Source: JAGLTA01 sp034660735
Lineage (GTDB): Bacteria; Patescibacteriota; Patescibacteriia; JAACEG01
Reading direction: 5' to 3'
Length of the DNA: 17,647 bases
NCBI GenBank assembly: GCA_034660735.1
Contig: JAYEJQ010000026.1
Location: 1-17,647, forward strand
The notes under the pieces are model-generated. The model saw nothing but the letters and a program-made list of their open reading frames with translations, searched no databases and had not been told where the DNA came from. Positions 7,167-14,229 of the stretch are shown one piece after another; position 1 is the stretch's first letter; the number at the start of each line of letters is the position of its first letter. The position numbers and the translations under genes are program-made.

Positions 7167-8148
7167 AGTATTTTATTTTATTAAATAATTTTCCGATTAA
7201 ACTAATTTGTTTTTCTTTGTTTGTTAATTTTATAAATATTGAAATCCAGACAGTGTAATTATAAGCGATGAGAATAGCAAGTATCCATAAAGCTATTAAA
7301 CTTGTTAAAATTGGGATAAAAATAAACAGGAACGCGAAACTCACGCCGTTGGATAAAAAAATACTAAAAACACCCATAGAAGATATTGGAAGCAGCAGGA
7401 TTAGAATTATCCATTTAATCGCTATTTGCGCTATAAAATTTACAATAAATAGAAAAAAAATAGTTTCAATCGTGACAACCCAATTGTTTAAAAACAGATT
7501 AAATCCAGCTTTTATCGCGCTTAGATAATTTTTTTTTTGAAGTATAATAAATGATAGCGCGTATTTTGTGATTAAAGACACGAACAATATTATTAAAATA
7601 AAAATTATTGAAATTAGAAACCAAGCGAAAAAACTTATGTTTTTAATCAAAAAAGCGAAATAGAATAGTCCGAACAGAAAAGACACGCTCCAGACTATGG
7701 ATTTATTGATAATATTAAGATTGAGGATTTGCCAAAAATTGTTGCGTCCGATTTTTATGCTTCGCGCTAGACCAATTTTTTCTTTGTTATTTAGTTTGAA
7801 TATAGAATAAACAATTCCTCCTTGAGATATTACTGATAGCCATATAAATAAAAAGAATATACTGATGATAAATATTAAAATCAACAGAGAAGCGACAATC
7901 GCGAGCGGATCAGCGGAGATGATATTTTGCAAGTTTACTAAAGAGGCTGGCTGGAAAAGCCCTGTGTCGTACACGCGCCAAATTATACTATCTCTGTTTG
8001 TTAATATTTCACTGAAATTTGTTGAGATAAAGTCATACCCATCGCCAGCTAAAAACAATGCAAAGAGCCCTAATACCCATAAAAATTTATTTTTTAAAAC
8101 CAATTTTAGCGGTTTTAAAAATATTGCGCGATAAAAATTTTGATTCAT
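7147..8148 (-). CDS. Multi-pass membrane protein of unknown function
   Basis: This 333-aa protein is strongly hydrophobic, with about six to eight transmembrane segments (roughly 23-40, 86-112, 150-172, 175-200, 225-250 and 283-312), and ends in a basic tail. Segments such as FLKPLKLVLKNKFLWVLGLF at the start and KAGFNLFLNNW recall the broad group of integral proteins related to glycerophosphodiester phosphodiesterase membrane domains, but no catalytic residues are visible. I do not assign a function. It is the first gene of the operon and overlaps the pilB start by 20 bases, which hints at a role near the pilus assembly machine, though it may simply be a compact arrangement. Confidence 0.8.
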   Translation of the reverse strand: MNQNFYRAIFLKPLKLVLKNKFLWVLGLFALFLAGDGYDFISTNFSEILTNRDSIIWRVYDTGLFQPASLVNLQNIISADPLAIVASLLILIFIISIFFLFIWLSVISQGGIVYSIFKLNNKEKIGLARSIKIGRNNFWQILNLNIINKSIVWSVSFLFGLFYFAFLIKNISFFAWFLISIIFILIILFVSLITKYALSFIILQKKNYLSAIKAGFNLFLNNWVVTIETIFFLFIVNFIAQIAIKWIILILLLPISSMGVFSIFLSNGVSFAFLFIFIPILTSLIALWILAILIAYNYTVWISIFIKLTNKEKQISLIGKLFNKIKYYERKRQ

Positions 8149-8183
8149 AAATTTTGAAGTTTAACTATTTATAAATTATTTTT

Positions 8184-8212
8184 ATTTTAGCATTTTAAAA
8201 AAGATCTGTAAA
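8184..8212 (-). promoter_or_regulatory. Promoter for the membrane protein-pilB-permease operon
   Basis: On the minus strand TTTACA (8212-8207) is separated by 17 bases from TAAAAT (8189-8184), with TGC directly before the -10 as an extended -10 element. Transcription would begin near 8177, about 29 bases before the ATG at 8148. It overlaps the upstream part of the divergent ksgA promoter. Confidence 0.6.
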
Positions 8213-8226
8213 TAAACAAATATGTT

Positions 8227-8235
8227 TGCTATAAT
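8227..8235 (+). promoter_or_regulatory. Extended -10 promoter for ksgA
   Basis: TGCTATAAT is a perfect extended -10 element; the -35 position has only a poor match. Transcription should start near 8242, inside the MITE whose left TA begins at 8235. The ksgA message would therefore carry almost the whole hairpin element in its leader. Confidence 0.6.
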
Positions 8236-8376
8236 AGACTTGTCGCATAATAAATTTTGTAACGAGATTTTCAGATTTTGAGGCAAATATTTCATCCCCC
8301 CTCTCGCGAGAAGGGGGATGGAAAATTTGACCAAAATATGTAAATCGCAGTAAAAAGTTATTATGCGACAAGTCTA
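8235..8376. mobile_element. 142-bp MITE with 18-bp perfect terminal inverted repeats
   Basis: AGACTTGTCGCATAATAA (8236-8253) is the exact reverse complement of 8358-8375, and each end is bordered by TA, the target duplication expected for IS630/Tc1-mariner-type elements. The two halves stay complementary over most of their length. They meet at a GC-rich centre in which runs of C (8295-8300 region) and G flank the palindrome TCTCGCGAGA. It has no coding capacity. It sits between the ksgA extended -10 and the ksgA ATG. Family assignment by the TA ends is inference, and no transposase is present in the window. Confidence 0.8.
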
Positions 8377-8405
8377 ACAAAATAGTTGATAAATTTTTCA
8401 AATCT

Positions 8406-9251
8406 ATGTTGTCACAGGAGACCAAAATAATTTTAAAAAAACATAACATAATTCCAAAGCATAAATTCGGGCAGAATTTTTTGACTGATGCGAAAATTTT
8501 AGATAAAATAATAAAAACAGCCGATTTGCGAAAAAAAGACGAGGTTTTAGAAATAGGCGCTGGAGTTGGAACGCTCACAAGAAATTTGGCGAAAAAAGTT
8601 AAGAAAGTCGCCGCGGTTGAGATTGACAGAGAATTAGTTAAAGTTTTGCAAACAATATTCAGAGCGGCAGAAAATGTGGAAATTATTAAAAAGAATATAT
8701 TAAGCCGCGAATTTGAAATCGCGGATTTTATAGATATTAAAAATTCATATAAAATTATTGCAAATCTCCCGTATAATATCACTTCTAATTTTATCAGAAA
8801 ATTTTTATCCAATGAAAAAATAAGACCGAGCGAAATGATTTTAATGGTTCAAAAAGAAGTTGCTGAAAGGATAACCGCTAATACTGGGCAGATGAGTTTG
8901 ATGTCTGTGTCCTGCCAATTTTACGCTGATTGCGAATTAGCGTTTTTGGTTAGCAGGAAAAGTTTTTTGCCTATTCCGAAAGTTGACAGCGCGGTTGTTA
9001 AATTAGAAATTAAAAAAAGCATACCGAAAATAGACGAAAAATATTTTTTTCAAATTGTTAAGGCTGGTTTTTCCAGCAGAAGGAAAAAGTTGAAAAACAA
9101 TTTAGCGAAAGGATTGAATATTCAAAAAGAAGAAATCAATAAAATTTTTATTAAATTAAAATTTGGAGAAAATATCAGAGCGCAAGAGTTAAGCGTTGAG
9201 GATTGGACACGGCTTTATAAAAGCGTAATCTTGTTAAATTTGTCATTCTGA
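8406..9251 (+). CDS. ksgA: 16S rRNA (adenine(1518)-N(6)/adenine(1519)-N(6))-dimethyltransferase
   Basis: The 281-aa enzyme uses S-adenosylmethionine to dimethylate two adjacent adenines in the 3' terminal helix of 16S rRNA during small-subunit maturation. Evidence: the N-terminal KHKFGQNFLTD (18-28), the SAM-binding motif VLEIGAGVGTLT (47-58), the acidic VEID (71-74) that binds the SAM ribose, and the catalytic IV motif NLPYNI (120-125). FLPIPKVDSAVVKL (187-200) and AGFSSRRKKLKNN complete the family pattern. The last three residues and the TGA stop come from the inverted-repeat element at 9241-9415, so the original C-terminus was probably slightly different. No Shine-Dalgarno site; the MITE occupies the leader. 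Confidence 0.96.
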   Translation: MLSQETKIILKKHNIIPKHKFGQNFLTDAKILDKIIKTADLRKKDEVLEIGAGVGTLTRNLAKKVKKVAAVEIDRELVKVLQTIFRAAENVEIIKKNILSREFEIADFIDIKNSYKIIANLPYNITSNFIRKFLSNEKIRPSEMILMVQKEVAERITANTGQMSLMSVSCQFYADCELAFLVSRKSFLPIPKVDSAVVKLEIKKSIPKIDEKYFFQIVKAGFSSRRKKLKNNLAKGLNIQKEEINKIFIKLKFGENIRAQELSVEDWTRLYKSVILLNLSF

Positions 9252-9415
9252 ATTTATTTCAATATCTGTCATTTATCTCGTTAGTAAATATCTAACTGGA
9301 ATTGATTATCGTTAAATTATAATCAGATTAGTAAATTTTGATTTTATGTTTAGTTAGTCCAATTATAAATATAGTGAACCACAGGCACAGACCCTGAAAT
9401 AAATTCAGTGTGACA
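9241..9415. repeat. 175-bp REP-like element with 21-bp imperfect inverted ends
   Basis: The 21 bases at 9241-9261 (TGTCATTCTGAATTTATTTC plus A) match the reverse complement of 9395-9415 at 19 positions. The interior is AT-rich and contains smaller hairpins, for example TGATTAT (9303-9309) with ATAATCA (9319-9325). It has no coding capacity. The TGTCATTCTGAA end resembles short interspersed repeats commonly seen between genes of many bacteria, as I recall. It spans the ksgA stop codon and most of the gap before the ATPase gene. Confidence 0.7.
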
Positions 9416-9470
9416 GTATTTATTATTTTGTGATTCAAATAAATTAAATTTTTAGGTTTAAAATAATTTT

Positions 9471-11999
9471 ATGGATTCTTTAATTCAACAAGCGGTTTTT
9501 TTAATTCTCCTGTTTGTCGGCGCAATTCTTTTTTTCGCGCTGGCTTTTTTGCTTATCAAACGTTATCTGCGGGCAGGTGATCATTTGCCTGCTCGGTTTG
9601 GGAAAGTAGTTTTATTAGTTATGGTGCCGAGAGAGGCGTCAGGCAAAGATGATAGTGAAAAAGGCATTACATTGCAGTCAATTCAGGAAAAGATTGGAAT
9701 AATGGAGACGATTTACGCCAATGTGAGCGGATTGAGAGCTAAACAAAACTTGAAATCTATGCTTTTAGGGAGAAACGATCATCTCTCTTTTGAAATGGTT
9801 ATTAAAAACGGGATTATCTCTTTTTATATAGCCGCGCCAAAATATCTCAAGCAATATATAGTTCAGCAGGTTCAGGCGCAATATTCAGACGCGCACATTG
9901 AAGAAGTGGAGGACTATAATATTTTTTCGCCACAGGGGTTTATTGACGGAGTTTATCTGAAATTTACTAAAAATTTTTTGTTTCCAATAAAGACTTATAA
10001 AAATTTGCAAACAGATCCTTTAAACGCGGTTATAAACACTTTAAGTAAAATGGAAGATGATGACGGCGCTGCAATTCAGTTCACGATAAGACCTACAAAA
10101 GGCGATTGGCGAAGTTGGGGAACTAAAACCGCGGCTGAAGTAAGACGCGGCAAAAGTTTAAATGAAGCTGTTAAAGCAAAGGGAAATTTTAGCGCGGGAA
10201 TTACAGGCGGGTGGGGTAAAGATTTAAAGGATTCAATACTTGGTGGGCATTCAAAAAAAGATGAAATGGGCAGTATTCAAAATGAGCCGTACCGCCCGTC
10301 GCAGATGGAGGAAGAATCAGCAAAAAGCATAGAGGAAAAAGTTTCAAAGGCTGGGCTGGAAGCGAATATTAGGATTATAGTTTCGGCTGACAAAAAAGAG
10401 CAGGTAAAAATGTATCTTGACAATATTATTAACAGTTTCGGGCAGTATAATATTTATCAGTATGGGAATAGTTTTCAGGTTTCGCGCGCGTTTACGCAAA
10501 AAAAATTAATTGATGATTTTATTTATCGCAACCTTAATGACAAGAAAAAAATAATTATAAATTCAGAGGAGATGGCATCGCTGTTCCATTTTCCAATTAG
10601 CGGCGCGACGCAGATGCCGAACATTCAATGGCTTTCTTCTAAGGAGGCGTCTGCTCCTGCAAATATGTCAAAAGAAGGCATAGTCTTAGGAAAAAATATT
10701 TATCGCGATGTGGAAACAGAAGCAAGGATAGCGCCTGACGATCGTTCGCGGCATATTTATGTTATTGGAAAATCTGGCACAGGAAAATCTGTTTTGCTTG
10801 CGAATATGGCGCGTAGCGATATTCTGAACGGCGACGGCGTTGCGGTTGTTGATCCGCACGGCGATTTAATTGAGGATGTTATGGCCGCTATTCCGCCAGA
10901 ACGCGCCGAAGATGTTATCTATTTTAATCCGTCCGATGTTGAAAGACCGATGGGTTTAAATCTTTTAGAATATGATAAAAAGTATCCTGAGCAGAAAACA
11001 TTTGTCATTAATGAAATGATAAATATTTTTGATAAATTGTATAATTTGAAAAATACAGGCGGGCCTATGTTTGAACAGTATATGCGGAATGCTATGCTTT
11101 TAATAATGGACGATCCGGAAAGCGGATCAACGTTAATGGAAATATCCAAAGTACTTGTTGATCCTGATTTTAGAAAATATAAATTAAGCAAAACAACCAA
11201 TCCAGTAGTCCGCGATTTTTGGCAGAAAGAGGCGGAGAAAGCTGGCGGTGACGCGGCGCTGGCAAATATGGTTCCGTATATTACAAGCAAACTCAACGCT
11301 TTTGTCGCCAACGATATGATGAGACCGATTATCGGGCAGCAGAACAGCGCTTTTAATTTTAGAAAGATTATGGATGAACGCAAAATTTTATTAGTGAATC
11401 TAAGCAAAGGCAGAATTGGCGATTTTAATTCCTATCTGCTCGGGATGGTAATTGTTGGTAAAATTTTAATGGCATCGCTTTCAAGAACAGATATTCCGAA
11501 AGACGAAAGAAAAGATTTTTATCTTTATCTTGATGAATTCCAGAATTTTATCACTGACAGCATATCCATAATCTTGTCAGAAGCCAGAAAGTATCGGCTA
11601 AATTTAACAATCGCGCATCAATATATCGGACAGTTAGTTAAAGATCAGGACGCTTCCATTCGCAACGCTGTTTTTGGAAATATTGGAACAATGATTTCGT
11701 TTAAGGTCGGGGCGGAAGACGCGGAATTTTTAGTAAAAGAGTTTGCGCCTGTTTTTGACGCTTATGATTTAGTCAACATTGATAAGTATAACGCTTATGT
11801 CAAATTGATTATAGACAACCAGCCGACCAGAGCGTTTAATATAAAAACATCACCTTTAAAAGAATATGAATATAACAATTCAGAAAAAATAAAAAGCCTG
11901 TCGCGACTAAAATACGGCAGGGATAAATCAATTATAGAGGCTGAGATTTTAAAAAGAATGCAACTTTTAGAGGACAACAAGCCGACAAGAGATAAATAG
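9471..11999 (+). CDS. Membrane-anchored VirD4/TraG-like ATPase with type IV secretion DNA-binding fold
   Basis: This 842-aa protein has one N-terminal transmembrane helix (about 8-30), a long mixed domain (40-420), and a C-terminal RecA-like ATPase. The Walker A motif is GKSGTGKS (433-440), followed by VAVVDPHGDLIEDV (457-470), the signature of TraG/VirD4/VirB4-related DNA-pumping ATPases. Walker B is FYLYLDEF (683-690), then SEARKYRLNLTIAHQ (703-717), the TraM-recognition-like segment. Coupling proteins of this type pass DNA to a secretion channel, but no relaxase, VirB6 or VirB8 homologue is nearby, so conjugation is not shown. Related proteins are common in CPR chromosomes, where the role is unknown; DNA uptake or a pilus-linked function is possible. 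A TAAAAT six bases before the ATG suggests a near-leaderless message. Confidence 0.85.
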   Translation: MDSLIQQAVFLILLFVGAILFFALAFLLIKRYLRAGDHLPARFGKVVLLVMVPREASGKDDSEKGITLQSIQEKIGIMETIYANVSGLRAKQNLKSMLLGRNDHLSFEMVIKNGIISFYIAAPKYLKQYIVQQVQAQYSDAHIEEVEDYNIFSPQGFIDGVYLKFTKNFLFPIKTYKNLQTDPLNAVINTLSKMEDDDGAAIQFTIRPTKGDWRSWGTKTAAEVRRGKSLNEAVKAKGNFSAGITGGWGKDLKDSILGGHSKKDEMGSIQNEPYRPSQMEEESAKSIEEKVSKAGLEANIRIIVSADKKEQVKMYLDNIINSFGQYNIYQYGNSFQVSRAFTQKKLIDDFIYRNLNDKKKIIINSEEMASLFHFPISGATQMPNIQWLSSKEASAPANMSKEGIVLGKNIYRDVETEARIAPDDRSRHIYVIGKSGTGKSVLLANMARSDILNGDGVAVVDPHGDLIEDVMAAIPPERAEDVIYFNPSDVERPMGLNLLEYDKKYPEQKTFVINEMINIFDKLYNLKNTGGPMFEQYMRNAMLLIMDDPESGSTLMEISKVLVDPDFRKYKLSKTTNPVVRDFWQKEAEKAGGDAALANMVPYITSKLNAFVANDMMRPIIGQQNSAFNFRKIMDERKILLVNLSKGRIGDFNSYLLGMVIVGKILMASLSRTDIPKDERKDFYLYLDEFQNFITDSISIILSEARKYRLNLTIAHQYIGQLVKDQDASIRNAVFGNIGTMISFKVGAEDAEFLVKEFAPVFDAYDLVNIDKYNAYVKLIIDNQPTRAFNIKTSPLKEYEYNNSEKIKSLSRLKYGRDKSIIEAEILKRMQLLEDNKPTRDK

Positions 12000-12007
12000 A
12001 CTTATTG

Positions 12008-12013
12008 TATAAT
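12008..12013 (+). promoter_or_regulatory. Possible -10 box for the Bro-N gene
   Basis: A perfect TATAAT lies just after the stop codon of the ATPase gene, about 37 bases before the Bro-N ATG at 12050. No convincing -35 box is found at the proper distance. Confidence 0.35.
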
Positions 12014-12049
12014 AACAAGTTAGCTGAAATAAATTTTTTTAAAATCAAT

Positions 12050-12877
12050 ATGAAAAACAATAAATTAGTAATTTTTGAAAGCAAGAAAATCCGTAGAACT
12101 TGGCATAATGGTGAATGGTTTTTTTCCGTGGTTGATATTGTAGGGGTTTTAGCAGAAAGCCATTATCCAAGACAATATTGGGAAAAAGTCAAACAAAGAG
12201 AGTTTATAGATATTCAGTTGTCCCCAATTTGGCTACAACTGAAATTGGAAAGTTCTGACGGTAAAAGATATAACACTGATTGCGTGAATTTAAAAAACGC
12301 TTTTCGCTTAATTCAGTCAATACCAAGTAAAAAAGTGGAGCCATTTAAAATGTGGCTGGCGCAAGTTGGGAAAGATAGGATTGATGAAATTGAAAATCCA
12401 GAATTGGCACAGGAAAGAATGAAGCAGATTTACGAGCAAAAGGGTTATCCAAAAGATTGGATTGATAAAAGATTAAGGGGAATGGCGATTAGGCAAAATT
12501 TAACAGATGAATGGAAAGAACGGGGAACTAAAATTCAAACCGATTTTGCGATTTTAACCGCTGAGATTTCAAAAGCGACTTTTGGAATGACGCCATCAGA
12601 ATATAAAGAATTAAAAAATATCCCAGCAAAATCAAAGGCGAATTTACGAGACAATATGACGGACTTGGAATTGATTTTTACTATGCTTGGCGAAAGAGTG
12701 ACAACGGAGATTTCTCAAGAGGAAAAACCAAACACTTTTGGTAAAAATAAAAAAGTCGCTAAAAGAGGTGGCGGAGTGGCTGGCAAAGCGAGAAAGAACG
12801 CGGAAAAAGAGATAGGCAAAAGCGTGATTTCAGAAAATAATTATTTGGGCAATAAGAAAACTAAAAAATTGAAATAA
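12050..12877 (+). CDS. Bro-N domain protein (phage antirepressor-like)
   Basis: The 275-aa product opens with a BRO/antirepressor N-terminal domain (about 5-110). It includes IRRTWHNGEWFFSVVDIVGVL, RQYWEKVKQR, SSDGKRYNTDCVN and RLIQSIPSKKVEPFKMWLAQV. A second conserved block follows: ENPELAQERMKQIYEQKGY, TDEWKERG, AILTAEISKATFGMTPSEYK and NMTDLELIFTMLGE (about 115-215), ending in a basic tail. This full architecture is widespread in CPR and other bacterial chromosomes outside phages, and its role is not established; DNA binding is inferred from the Bro-N fold. I chose the ATG at 12050; an upstream TTG at 12005 adds only low-complexity residues. No phage genes are adjacent. It is 50 bases after the ATPase gene. 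Confidence 0.9.
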   Translation: MKNNKLVIFESKKIRRTWHNGEWFFSVVDIVGVLAESHYPRQYWEKVKQREFIDIQLSPIWLQLKLESSDGKRYNTDCVNLKNAFRLIQSIPSKKVEPFKMWLAQVGKDRIDEIENPELAQERMKQIYEQKGYPKDWIDKRLRGMAIRQNLTDEWKERGTKIQTDFAILTAEISKATFGMTPSEYKELKNIPAKSKANLRDNMTDLELIFTMLGERVTTEISQEEKPNTFGKNKKVAKRGGGVAGKARKNAEKEIGKSVISENNYLGNKKTKKLK

Positions 12878-12901
12878 TACTTTTTTGCTCTTGAGAAGTG
12901 T

Positions 12902-12927
12902 GGGAAGCAGGGGTTGAGGTTTTGGGG
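12902..12927 (+). other. G-rich island in an AT-rich gap
   Basis: Within 26 bases the plus strand has GGG (12902-12904), GGGG (12910-12913), GG (12918-12919) and GGGG (12924-12927), far from the surrounding composition. It could form a two-layer G-quadruplex in DNA or in a message reading into the next gene. No terminator hairpin is seen here. Confidence 0.4.
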
Positions 12928-12985
12928 TTAATTTTAAGAATAAAAAATATGGACAACAAAAAAACAATAGAGGCAGAATTTAAAA

Positions 12986-13540
12986 TTGAAATTGGAAAGC
13001 TGGTCAAATCTAAAAGGTGCATTAGGAAAGGATAGTTTTTTAAAAGAGTTTATGGAAGATATTTTAATAAAATCGTTAGAGTTATCGGGAAAAGAAAAAT
13101 TAAATTTAAGACAACTATTGAAAGGAATTAAATTTCCATTAAATGCTTTTAAGAAAAGTTCATATAGCGGTAGAATTTGTTCTGATCTACAATTGATAAA
13201 TTTAAATATCGAAGCATTAATTACTATTTTTGGTGGATTGGATAATGATTTCTTGTCCGTTTTAAAAAAAATTAAACAGAGTTTAAAAATGAAAAAAAAG
13301 AGCAATAAAGAGTTTATATATAAATTATTTTCAGGATATCTTTTGAAAAAAATTTCTCCTTCTAATTTTAGTATAAACCGAGATTTAAAAAAACCATGGT
13401 TTTATTATCGTATAACGACAAATAATGACAAGATTATACAAATTAATAAAAATGGTATTGGTGTAGTAAGCGCTGATTTTTTATTTCTTGATTTATTAAT
13501 TAAATATGTTGAAGAAAAATATTACGAAGAAAAAATTTAA
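12986..13540 (+). CDS. Hypothetical protein, probably frameshifted near the N-terminus
   Basis: I do not recognise this 184-aa product. It is Lys-, Leu- and Ile-rich, has no clear transmembrane helix, and is probably mostly helical, with a more beta-like C-terminal third (KPWFYYRITTNNDKIIQINKN). In this frame the only starts before residue 23 are TTG codons at 12986 and 12992; the first ATG is at 13052. An ATG at 12949 opens another frame (MDNKKTIEAEFK...) that stops at about 13035. Removing one A from the AAAA at 12982-12985 would join the two frames into one open frame of about 197 codons, MDNKKTIEAEFKLKLESWSN in front of the rest. A one-base insertion, a sequencing error or slippage are all possible. 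The gene lies between the Bro-N gene and a repeat element, a typical accessory spot. Confidence 0.6.
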   Translation: MKLESWSNLKGALGKDSFLKEFMEDILIKSLELSGKEKLNLRQLLKGIKFPLNAFKKSSYSGRICSDLQLINLNIEALITIFGGLDNDFLSVLKKIKQSLKMKKKSNKEFIYKLFSGYLLKKISPSNFSINRDLKKPWFYYRITTNNDKIIQINKNGIGVVSADFLFLDLLIKYVEEKYYEEKI

Positions 13541-13589
13541 AGATTTTAAATAATTATGCAAATTTCAATCATAAAAAAATCAGATATTC

Positions 13590-13720
13590 TTTTTTTGTCA
13601 TTTCGAAACGGAGCGGTAGCGGAGTGAGAAATCGCTTCAATAATGTAAGTCGCAAGAATAATATTTATCGCGAATGATAATGTTTAAGGGATTCCTCCTA
13701 TCGTCGGAATGACAAAAAAA
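13590..13720. repeat. 131-bp REP-like element with 16-bp inverted ends
   Basis: The ends TTTTTTGTCATTTCG (13591-13605) and CGGAATGACAAAAAA (13705-13719) are inverted repeats with one mismatch in 15, and a further T/A pair outside. The interior has GGAGCGGTAGCGGAGTGAG and ends in GGGATTCCTCC. It is non-coding. The GTCATTTCG...GGAATGAC pattern resembles a very common class of short intergenic repeats, as I recall. It fills most of the gap between the orphan gene and lspA and differs in sequence from the elements at 8235 and 9241. Confidence 0.65.
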
Positions 13721-13767
13721 TAATAAAATAAAAAACTAACGAATAAAGTATTTGATAATTTAAAATA

Positions 13768-14229
13768 ATGATTGATAAAATAAATAAAATAGTTTTAATC
13801 AATTTTGTTGGGATTTTTTTATTCGCTTTGGATAGATTTAGCAAAAATTATATTTTTAAAAACCCTGGCGCGTTTCAAGATTTTTCAATTAAAAATTTGC
13901 TTCAGATAACTTTTAGCAGAAATTATAATTTAGCGCTCGGAATAAAAATAAACAGCATTTTACTGTTTATTTTGATTTTATTATCTATTTTTTTGTTGAT
14001 CTATTTTTTATATAAAAATTATCAAAAGCAGAATTTTACAAATATTTTAATCATCACGATAGTTCTTTGTGGAGCGCTTTCAAATTTATTGGACAGATTT
14101 TTGCACGGTTTTGTCATTGACTTTATAAACGTTCCTTGGTTTTCCGTCTTTAATTTCGCTGACTGCTATATCGTCATCGGAGTTTTTACAATAATTGTTA
14201 GAAGTTATTTTAAAAAAGAGATTATATAA
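13768..14229 (+). CDS. lspA: Lipoprotein signal peptidase (signal peptidase II)
   Basis: The 153-aa integral membrane aspartyl protease cleaves the signal peptide of prolipoproteins after lipid modification at the cysteine. It has four hydrophobic helices (about 8-24, 63-82, 92-104 and 134-146). The family motifs are DRFSKNYI in the first helix region, NYNLALGI (52-59), GALSNLLDRFLHGFVIDFI (102-120) and VFNFADCYIVIGV (127-139). The catalytic pair is Asp118 and Asp132. The length is normal. A GATAAT eight bases before the ATG may be a -10 box of a nearly leaderless message, but no -35 supports it. The last eight bases overlap the end of holA on the opposite strand. Confidence 0.93.
   Translation: MIDKINKIVLINFVGIFLFALDRFSKNYIFKNPGAFQDFSIKNLLQITFSRNYNLALGIKINSILLFILILLSIFLLIYFLYKNYQKQNFTNILIITIVLCGALSNLLDRFLHGFVIDFINVPWFSVFNFADCYIVIGVFTIIVRSYFKKEII

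Noticed and set aside
8195..8812. 205-codon open frame on the minus strand opposite the start of ksgA
   Set aside because: It runs antisense to conserved KsgA motifs, spans the MITE, and encodes a low-complexity Phe/Ile/Ser-rich product with no recognisable domain.
9338..9369. TTGATT and TATAAA as a promoter for the ATPase gene inside the repeat element
   Set aside because: The spacer is 20 bases, too long for a normal sigma-70 promoter, and such matches are frequent in AT-rich DNA.
10919..11407. 162-codon minus-strand open frame inside the ATPase gene
   Set aside because: It is a shadow of a strongly conserved coding region on the plus strand.
12934..13305. 123-codon minus-strand frame opposite the orphan gene
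   Set aside because: Composition is typical of the complement of a Lys/Leu-rich coding strand, and the plus-strand frame is longer.
13556..13627. 23-codon frame (MQISIIKKSDILF...) running into the repeat element
   Set aside because: Too short, ends inside the repeat, and has no start signal; it could be a cut-off remnant but cannot be supported.
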